A stretch of DNA of 64,000 nucleotides, taken from Anaeramoeba flamelloides (lineage: Eukaryota > Metamonada > Anaeramoebidae). The position numbers were made by a program, and so were the translations under genes. Location: NCBI GenBank assembly GCA_027625915.1, contig JANTQA010000047.1:6324001-6388000 (forward strand), read 5' to 3'. Below are positions 56,770 to 64,000 of the stretch, in pieces. The notes under the pieces were generated by a model, which saw nothing but the letters and a program-made list of their open reading frames with translations, had not been told where the DNA came from and ran no database searches. Numbering within the stretch: position 1 is the stretch's first letter; every line of letters starts with the position of its first letter.

Positions 56770-56853
56770 ATAAAAGAAAAATATTATTACAGTGTTTATT
56801 TTAAATATGGTAACATTTTTAATAAAATCATTGAAAACTTTTAGCATAAACTA

Positions 56854-57382
56854 TTTTTCAGTCAAATGGTTGGGTTGTAATGGATGAAATACATGTGTTA
56901 AAAATGTTTGCATATATGGTAGAAGAAAAATTTATTTTATATATTTCAAAATTGAAATCATTTCTTCACATTTTTGCACATTTTTACTTTTTTTTTATTC
57001 GATTTTTTTTGATTACCTAATTCGTTTGGTAATTTTTTTTTAGTACAAGATCGATAGTCACTTGGCAAAAACTTGTTATTCTAAGGTTATTGATTCAGTG
57101 AAAATGATTGTAGAGAAATCATATTTATTTCTATTGAAATTTTCGTTGATCTTCAATTGAAGATTAAAATGAACATCGTTGTTTTTCAAATGGGCACCTT
57201 ATAAATTTTAGTTTTTTCAATTTTTAAGAAAATGTATTGATTTATTGGTTTTATTTCAAACGGATATCAACTTTTCTTTTGATTTATTATCCTACCAATT
57301 TCTTATTTTTTCTTCAAAGTTCAATTAAAAAAAATATTTGATATTTAAAAAATAATTTGGTTCACCTTGACAAAGACAAAGT
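56854..57382 (-). mobile_element. MITE-3, right unit of an inverted pair
   Basis: The inverse of 56254-56769 over almost the full length. Shared blocks include CAAGATCGATAGTCACTTGG, GATCTTCAATTGAAGAT, AACATCGTTGTTTTTCAAAT and GGGCACCTTATAAATTTTAG. It ends near TTCACCTTGACAAAGACAAA. Confidence 0.8.
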
Positions 57383-58659
57383 CTATTTAAAATTGTCATT
57401 GAAGTTTTTAAAAAAATATTTTTTTCTTTTGGATTTACAAAGGGGATAATGTTTAAGAGTTATTCTAGGCGTATATGAAGTTTGGGGGGGTAATGCAAAT
57501 ACACGTTTTGTGGGGGTTTGGTTAATGGAAAAGATCAAAAAATATCTTTCCGTTTATAATTGCTCTTTTCAAATTTAATTTTCACAAAAAATATTTTTCA
57601 AAAATTCATTTTTTTTTTTTTTTTTTCAATATTATCCTTTTATAACGAACAATAATCAAATTGATCTTTTATTTTTGTTTTTAAAAAACACTACTTTCAC
57701 CTTGAAAGTTTTTTTAAAATTTTAATTCAAAGTGAAAAAAAAACATTTAAATATTGATCTTTAAAATCAGTTTTATTGTTGTCTCAAGGCCATATAATGA
57801 ATACTCTTTGAAAAATATCTAAATTACTCTAATTCTCAAATATTAATCAAAAATGAAACATCTTTTAATATTTTAAGATTATTTCAACTTGTAAAAGAGC
57901 AAAAAAAAAAGAATGATAATCAAGTTGATTTTATTTTTCATCGAAAAACAAAATATTTTTAACATTAATTTTCAATATGAATCTTAAAAATTGTTTCTGG
58001 TTTTTGTGGTTTTTGTGGTTTCTGCAATTTATGTGATTTGTATTCTAAAATAATTTCAATAAAAAAATGAGATTTTAAGTAATTTTTTTCTTTGGCAATT
58101 TAAAAATTTTTTCATTTTTTTTATCCAACAGATTCTAATTATTTGTTCTTTATTATTTACGAATAATGTAGGAACTTGAAAAAAAATTGCTTTTTAGATG
58201 ATTTATTTGTAGTTTATCTTTTGGGATATAACTTTCGGAATTTAAATTTTGAAACAGTTATTTTGTATTACGTATTATGAACTTTTAAACTCAATTCCAA
58301 AAATTGGGGCACACCTTCAAAATCAATTTAATTCCAAGAAAAGGGATATTTGACTCTTAAATAGAAACATTAGATATTAACAATCAATGTAAATAATTTT
58401 AAAGTTAATTATTTATCATTTTTTTTCATTATTTTTATGTTTTTTGATTTTCAATAATTTTTTTGATTTTTTTTGTATTATTTTTTTTCAAATAAAAAAA
58501 AAATTTTCTTTTTTTTTCAAAACTTTTCGAAAATCTCAAAATCACTTTAAAATGAAATTTAAAAGTTTTCATTCTGATCACAAAAAAAAAATTTTTTTTT
58601 TCTCTCAAAAAGAAAAAAGATTCTTTTTTTATCGAGAAAAAATTTTTTTGAAAAAAAAT

Positions 58660-59155
58660 CATGATATGGTGTGCTAGGACACATGGCCTACAAACAGACC
58701 TTATTATTATTAATGGAAGTGTGAATACTGAATGTATTATTAATGATATTATCAAAAAAATCAAAGGAAATTCAACTCGCTAATTCAGAATATAGTGAGT
58801 TGAAATGGATTTTCCAAAAGGATGGAGCTTGTCCACATACCTCAAAAAAAAACTCAAACTTACTTAAATCGGGGATGTAATGTTCTGGACCCTTGGCCCC
58901 CAATTCCACAAATTTAAATCCAATTGGGAATTTATGGATACTAAACTGAAAAATTGTAACCAAAAAACGAAGAAGAATTTTTAAAATTTTCACTAATGTA
59001 TGAAATACTTTGAGTTGGGAAACCTAAGATAATTAGTAAACTCTATATTTAAAAGGATAGATTTAGTTATCAAAAGACAAGCTGAATCTATTAATAGTTT
59101 TTATTAATTTTTCTTTCAATAAAAATGGATTTTTTGGTAACCGTGTTCCAAAAAT
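58660..59155 (+). mobile_element. Tc1/mariner transposase remnant
   Basis: Across shifting frames it reads TDLIIINGSVNTECIINDI, FQKDGACPHTSKK (the usual FQQDGAP-HTAK-T), a block like NVLDPWPPIPQ, then LNPIGNLWILN and RRRIFKIF. This is the central to C-terminal part of a Tc1-type DDE transposase with several frame breaks and stops. No ends are recognised. The order of motifs is diagnostic. Confidence 0.75.
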
Positions 59156-59515
59156 AGTTCCACACTTTTTTTTATTTTTTCTTTTTTATTTTTCGAATTG
59201 AATTTTAATTTACTATAAAATATATAAATAGTATTGTTTAAATATTTTCGGGTCTTTTATTATTTTAATGTTCAAGTATCATGTATTTTGGAGTATATTT
59301 TTATTAATGTAATTTTTTTTTGTGTCCCATTTTTTGGAATTGAGTTTAATTCGTAAAATCTCTATATTTTTTTCTCAGACAAGAGAAATTTTTGTTTGAT
59401 TTTTTTTTTGAAATTTCAATTTATATTTTGATTCACAGGAAAAGGAAAAATACAAGCCAATATTTTTAAGATTTCAAATTTTGGAGTTAAATTGATATTT
59501 TGGGTAGCAGTATGT

Positions 59516-60071
59516 ATAGTATTGAAAAAAATCACTTTCCTGGAAATAATCTCTAGACACCATTTTTAATTGTTAATATTAGGGAAATTGTTGTGAAATT
59601 GCTTTATAATTTCTTTCATTTAAAATCAAAATTTCTTTTATTTAAGAATCAAACTTTGAAAAATTATAACCAACCAACTTATTAGAATGATGATTAATTA
59701 AATGACACTCGGTCAAAATGGTAATCAATCAATCAAAAAAACCAGAATCAAAATATCCATTATCCAAATTCATAGCAAACATCAATAAAACTCTATTTTT
59801 TTTTCAAAATAGATAGTTCTTATTATGTTATCAAACAATTAAATGAGTATTCTATAAATACCTCACTTTAATGAACTTTGGGTAGGTTTATTACTGAGTT
59901 CATAAAAAATTTGTTTAGTTATAATTTTTCAAAGTTTGATTCTTAAATAAAAGAAATTTTGATTTTAAATGAAAGAAATTATAAAGCAATTTCACAACAA
60001 TTTCCCTAATATTAACAATTAAAAATGGTGTCTAGGGGTTGTTTCCAGGACAGTTATTTTTTTCAATACTA
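59516..60071. mobile_element. Foldback element with about 150-bp inverted arms
   Basis: The left arm (59516-59673) and right arm (59925-60071) are inverse copies: TAGTATTGAAAAAAAT, CCTGGAAATAATC, TAGACACCATTTTTAATTG, GGGAAATTGTTGTGAAATTG. The arms differ at few positions. A worn copy lies at 25555-26000. There is no transposase; it is non-autonomous. Confidence 0.75.
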
Positions 60072-60089
60072 AACTAAAATTCCAAAATT

Positions 60090-60430
60090 TTACACATAGT
60101 TAAAATGGTCAAAACAATCACAATAATACAATTTCATTCAAATTGGAAATAATTTTGATTTTTGTACAATATGAAAATCATTTTTTCATTTTTTAGTTGT
60201 TTTTGTTTTAATTTCATTTTATTGAAATAAGTAACCTGTTTCGTTCGATTGATAATATTTTTTTCAACGACTGATATTAGGTTAAAGTTGAGTTGTTCAA
60301 AATAGAAGAACTCAAATAAAATTAATTGATAATATCTAACCATTTGATCGATCATCAATAGTTAATAGAATTTTAAACAAGTTTACCAATGTATTTTTTT
60401 GTTTTGCTCTCTCCAAAATTTTCAACACAC
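60090..60430 (+). repeat. Dispersed repeat family R3, copy 3
   Basis: Shares TTCATTCAAATTGGAAATAA, CTGTTTCGTTCGATTGATAA and AACCATTTGATCGATCATC with 28070-28340 and 41930-42260. Confidence 0.55.
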
Positions 60431-60659
60431 TCTTGGTTTATTTGTATTGATAATTATTTATTTTTTGTTTTGTGAGTGTTGTAATTTATAAACAAATGTT
60501 AACATTTCGATTAGTATTGGTTTCTAATTTAGTATTTCTTCTAGAATTGATTAAATTAGATTTTTTTTTTATCAAAAATTGAATTTTGGTGTGTTAAAAA
60601 TTTTGAATTGGAGTTTATATATATATCAAGTTTATAGAGTGGTTGGGGGATGTAGGTAG

Positions 60660-60689
60660 ATATATAGATAGATAGATAGATAGATAGAT
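60660..60689 (+). repeat. GATA microsatellite
   Basis: A GATA/TAGA tract of about seven units, just inside the intron after B-box exon 2. Unspliced read-through would give a repetitive SIYLSIYLYIYL tail. Confidence 0.85.
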
Positions 60690-60715
60690 CTAAAGTGATA
60701 ATAAAAGAATTGTAC

Positions 60716-61614
60716 CTGTGATGCTGAAGTGATTGTTAACAATTTTTTATTGTTGTTTAATAATTTTAAAGAAGATGATATAATTTGGGCATAATTATTC
60801 TTTGAATTTTCAATTTTGATCTTTTCAAATATTTTCTGATTTTCGTTTTTCTGTTTTGTAAGGCTCTTATTAAAATCCACAATTTTTCCAAATTTGGTAG
60901 TATAGTATTTTTCGGTGTTATCAATTATTTGTTCTGTGGTTGATATAAGATTTTCTAGTTGTGTTCGTAAAAGTTTTGTTTGTTTGTTAAAGTTGCCCCT
61001 AAATATTCTTATCTCATGAATTATTTGTGCTTTGTATTCTTTTGTTTGTTCAACTGTTTTTTTAGGTAATAACTCGGTTTTAGAGATCTTGTCCATCATT
61101 TGTGTCACCTTTTCATTTAGTTGGACGGTTGCTTGTTTCAAGCTGAGAAAATCTTTAGAATGCGTCGAACAATAATCATCCAAGCAACCAGAACAAATCA
61201 TTTCTTCATGAACAACACAAAAAAGAGATAATTCTTTATTGTGTCGACTACAAATCGTTTGTACGGGATCTGTTCATTGAGATCATGTCAAAAAGGTAAA
61301 AAAGAAAAAATGGTCAGAAGAATGAAGAATAAAAAAAAAAAAAAAAAACTACAAAAGCAAAAGAATGAAAGGGAATGAGTACCTTCTTTTTTAGTCCAAG
61401 GCTGCACTTTATGAAAATCAAAAACAAATTTTGTAGGGTGGAGTTGTTCATTACATTTCTTGCAAATATTTAATCTACAAAATGGGCATTCAAACTGGAT
61501 GGGTTCTTGTTTGCAAACTTGACAATTGGGTCTTTTTTCTTGTTTGCAGTCAGTCTTTTGAATTTGGTTTCCAATTAATGGATCAAGAGGTACATTAAAA
61601 TTATTTTGTTTCAT
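60716..61614 (-). CDS. TRIM-like B-box / coiled-coil protein (5' exons)
   Basis: Exons 1 (61614-61383) and 2 (61269-60716) are joined across a 113-bp intron (GTACTC...AACAG, phase 1), restoring KKE-D-PVQTICSRH. Residues 30-75 form a first B-box-like zinc site (NCQVCKQEPIQFECPFCRL, CKKCNEQLHP, FDFHKV). Residues 80-118 form a type-2 B-box (CSRHNKELSLFCVVHEEMIC, SGCLDDYCSTH). Residues 120-255 are coiled coil. No RING finger precedes it. The frame stays open to 60632 only through a GATA repeat, so it almost certainly splices at CACAG|GTACAA. The SPRY exon at 55223-55774 is the natural partner (B-box, coiled coil, SPRY is the TRIM order). TRIM proteins act in ubiquitination and innate recognition in animals; the role here is unknown. 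The start is ATG at 61614; it is divergent from the Rab7-like gene. Confidence 0.8.
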
Positions 61615-61810
61615 TTGGAAGAGAGAATATTTAAGAAAAAAATGAAACAAATAGGTCCAGAAGACAAAAATCATTTTCCAAACCGAATGAAATTCTATTG
61701 TTGTTGATCTTAAACTGTTTTAATTGTGTAAATAATTTTGAAATTAATCTATTATGGGACTAGTAAATATTGATAAATTCAACATAAGATTAAATACAAA
61801 TTTTTGCATT

Positions 61811-62420
61811 TGTGGAAAAAAAGTTCAATACTGTTTTTAATTGGCAACATTACTGAAAAAGAAAAGTAAGATCAATTAAAAAAAGAAAAAATAAATAAAT
61901 AAAGACAAAATGGAGGACTCAATACAATAACAGTTTTTTTAATACTGTCTTTTGGAATGAGTTTTTCTTTGATTGAATCATTAATTAAAAATTTGTTCAA
62001 AAAAATTGACTATTTTGTAGATCTCCAAAACTCCACACTTTTGATAAATTAAAGTAGATTGAAATTGTATTTGTTGGATTGATTGAAAATAATATAATGG
62101 ATTATTATTTGAAGTTAATTGGGTTCTTCTTTGAATTAACTTTACTGTTAAATGTAAAATAAAATGATCAAAATTTTCATTCTGCTTTCCAATTAAATTA
62201 CATTCCAAGAATTAAACCAAATCACCAAAGCCTTAATTTTAAAAAGGAATTAATAATTTAAGCTGATTTAAAGTATTAAATAATTGATATGTTAGTTGAT
62301 TTATAATAAGCTTTTTTCCGAAAGATGAAGAAAAATTTCGTTCCATTTCTTTTGCAACAAATAATACTGTCCATTTTCAGTAAGGTTCCCAATGACAAAG
62401 CATGTTTCACTTTTTTTCCA
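61811..62420. mobile_element. MITE-2 copy 3, long form
   Basis: Starts TGTGGAAAAAAAGTTCAATA and GGCAACATTACTGAAAA; ends TTTTCAGTAAGGTTCCC and GTTTCACTTTTTTTCCA, with a second GTTTCACTTTTTTTC just after. At about 610 bp it is longer than copies 1 and 2, which look like internal deletions of this form. It lies in the region between the divergent B-box and Rab7-like genes, 197 bp from the B-box start. Confidence 0.75.
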
Positions 62421-62679
62421 TGTTTCACTTTTTTTCTACAATGGTAAAATTGTAAAAAGACTTTAATTAAGTTAAAGGGAGAAAATATTAATTTTGGTAT
62501 TGTGTGTTTTGTAAACCAAATTATTAGGGTTTTCTTTTTCCGATTATATGTCCTCCAAAAAAACTTGTACTTAAAAATATTTAGTAATAAGAAAACAACA
62601 AAGTCTTAAAAGTGTGTAACACTATTACTTTGAAAATATTCTCTTCTTGTTTACTTATTCTTATTATTTGAAAAAATTT

Positions 62680-62901
62680 ATGAACAAGGCTGAATTGAAT
62701 TCATTCAAAGTCCCGATTTTAATAAATTTCATTAGATACAAACACACCCAATACCAAAATCGTAAATTTAATGATAAAATTATTAAGATGAGTTGTTTTT
62801 CTTTGTTCGCTAAAAAAATATTTATTGATAAAAATAAGAATAATTCAACAACTTATGAAGAGATTTTTCGAGTGGGAAAACTTTTTTTTTACGTTGAGTG
62901 A
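62680..62901 (+). CDS. Possible small ORF
   Basis: A 73-codon frame from ATG at 62680: MNKAELNSFKVPILINFIRY, then basic (KHTQYQNRKFNDKIIKM) and STTYEEIFRVGKLFFYVE, TGA. The composition is fairly coding-like, but there is no family I know and no splice partner. It lies 130 bp upstream of the Rab7-like start and might instead be upstream leader sequence. Confidence 0.25.
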   Translation: MNKAELNSFKVPILINFIRYKHTQYQNRKFNDKIIKMSCFSLFAKKIFIDKNKNNSTTYEEIFRVGKLFFYVE

Positions 62902-63033
62902 TTTCTCTTCAAGGAAAGATGTTCTGTATTTTTTTATTCTACTTTTATCATTTTTTTTACTTACCCATTTTTGTTTCTTTTCTAATTTCCTTTGAAGAGA
63001 CACAATCTCAAAATTGAAACAACAAACATAACA

Positions 63034-64000
63034 ATGTCTTCACGAAATAAAATATTATTAAAAATCATTATTCTTGGTGATTCTGGGTAACATCTCTTTT
63101 TTTTTTTCTTTTCTTGTTCTCTTTTGTTCAACTAATTTTTTTTTATTTTTATTTTTCTTGATTGTTTTTTGCTGTTTTACTTAACGTATTAATAAATTTT
63201 TAGTGTTGGAAAAACGTCTTTAATGAACAGATATGTAAAAAATAAATTTACTAATCAGTACAAGGGTAACTGCTTTTTGTTCTCTTTAATTTGATCATCA
63301 CTTTTAAATCCAAGCTTATTAATAAATTTTTCTTTCTTTTTTTTTTTTTATAATCACTTTTAATCCACATATACTTGATTGAATTGTTACCAAAATCTCC
63401 ACCAATACTTCTACAAACCTGAAATGTCATGAACATTAAAACACAACTTCAACGATCATTCTAAACTTCAATGAAATACAACCAATAAATTATTTCATAA
63501 CAACAAAACAAAAATCCCAATAGCCACAATTGGTGCAGATTTTCTTGGAAAAGAAATTTCGGTTGAAAACAAAACAGTGACGATGCAAATTTGGGATACT
63601 GCAGGACAAGAAAGATTTCAAAGTCTTGGTGTTGCCTTTTACAGAGGGGCAGATTGCTGTATGCTCGTTTATGACGTTACCGAGCCTCAGTCTTTTGAAC
63701 ACCTTGAACAATGGCGTGATGAAGTAAATAAAATTTTCTTTTTTTTCTTATTTTTTTTTTTTTCTATTTTAAATTCTCTTTTGGATTTCTTTCCATTTTT
63801 TTTAAAACGACGCTTTGTTCTCTTTAAATTTTTAACAAAATTTAATTGCTTGTGTTTTCCAAAATAAATTGACTTCTCGAAAATTAAGCACTTTGTTCTC
63901 CTCTCATTTAGTAAAAACAAAAACAGTTTTTTTTTTGTCTAAAAAGATCTTGAGGTGGGATTGCATTCAATTATTATCGTTTGGAATTGAATACAACGAT
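63034..64000 (+). CDS. Rab7-like small GTPase, 5' exons (runs off the window)
   Basis: Exons are 63034-63086, 63204-63265 and 63524-63723; the rest lies beyond the window or past an intron starting GTAAAT at 63724. Introns are 117 bp (GTAACA...TTTTAG, phase 2) and 258 bp (GTAACT...CAATAG, phase 1). The product reads [29 protein letters not shown] (P-loop GDSGVGKTS), [15 protein letters not shown] (switch I, effector Thr), [12 protein letters not shown] (switch II) and [15 protein letters not shown]. The [19 protein letters not shown] and [14 protein letters not shown] stretches are specific to Rab7, which controls late endosome and lysosome or autophagosome fusion. The exon ends at WRDE, as expected before FLIQ in other Rab7 proteins; that next exon is not recognisable before position 64000. 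The nucleotide specificity motif NKxD and C-terminal prenyl cysteines are outside. Confidence 0.93.

Larger units (their letters stand above)
55775..60715 (-). other. Probable giant intron (4,941 bp) of the B-box/SPRY gene
   Basis: The donor is CACAG|GTACAA at 60716/60715 and the proposed acceptor TTTCAAAG at 55775, both phase 0. The contents are a GATA microsatellite (60660-60689), family R3 copy 3 (60090-60430), a foldback element (59516-60071), two Tc1 transposase remnants and a MITE-3 inverted pair. The acceptor lacks the usual AATAG form of this genome, which leaves some doubt. From 57383 to 58659 and 59160 to 59515 I see only A/T-rich, homopolymer-heavy sequence. Confidence 0.5.

Noticed and set aside
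60632-60715. Read-through C-terminus of the B-box protein through the GATA repeat
   Set aside because: The tail would be SIYLSIYLYIYL-type repeat; a good donor (CACAG|GTACAA) sits just before it in the right phase.
1-64000. Search for tRNA, rRNA, CRISPR-like arrays and bacterial operon signals
   Set aside because: No cloverleaf with a GGTTCGAATCC-type arm, no rRNA-like G+C-rich block, no evenly spaced repeat-spacer array, and genes with spliceosomal introns. A covariance-model search would still be needed to exclude small RNA genes.

Overview
The window is a gene-poor, very AT-rich stretch of a protist nuclear genome. Host genes have short GT-AG introns, often with an AATAG-type acceptor, and use TAA, TAG and TGA as ordinary stops. 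The gene families (Rab7-like GTPase, VPS9 exchange factor, RGS domain, B-box/SPRY protein, TUG-like protein, RPP40, Cys-type glutathione peroxidase) are general eukaryotic. The sequence style of the B-box/SPRY and RGS-DUF547 proteins suggests a free-living amoeboid protist such as an anaeramoebid. That assignment is inference; no rRNA or other marker is present to settle it.

Layout. 1-3223: repeats only. 3224-4004 (+): adenylate kinase in two exons, facing a small two-exon gene (4243-4555, -). 4556-12164: mobile-element debris, including a 1.2-kb terminal-inverted-repeat element (8049-9256) that carries pieces of a broken gene. 12165-12674 (-): glutathione peroxidase. 17139-18686 (-): three-exon gene for a Cys-cluster protein with a Lys/Asn-rich tail. 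19-26 kb: inverted repeats and MITEs. 26481-26702 (-) and 26994-27821 (+): a small ORF and a TUG/ASPSCR1-like ubiquitin-like protein, divergent. 31262-40791 (+): one large gene encoding PAS, coiled coil, His-rich tract, RGS and DUF547. Its RGS domain is cut by a 6.2-kb intron filled with transposon remains. 44707-46911 (-): VPS9-domain Rab exchange factor. 51318-52670 (+): RNase P/MRP subunit RPP40 in two exons. 55223-61614 (-): B-box/coiled-coil exons and, 4.9 kb downstream across more transposon debris, a SPRY exon that is probably the same gene. 63034-end (+): the first three exons of a Rab7-like GTPase, divergent from the B-box gene; the gene runs off the window.

Functional themes. Two genes concern endosomal traffic (VPS9 GEF, Rab7). 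One is a probable intracellular signalling protein (PAS-RGS-DUF547), one a TRIM-like protein. The rest is housekeeping: nucleotide balance, peroxide removal and tRNA/rRNA processing. Nothing suggests an operon or a transferred gene cluster.

The dominant structural theme is repeats. I can recognise about ten dispersed families, mostly non-autonomous inverted-repeat elements: a 200-bp Tc1/mariner-type MITE with TA target sites, a TTAA-flanked element, a ~530-bp MITE present as an inverted pair, and several long-armed foldbacks. There are also degraded Tc1 transposases and 3' ends of a LINE. They fill both intergenic space and two giant introns, while all other introns are about 70-440 bp. All family relationships were made by eye and need alignment.
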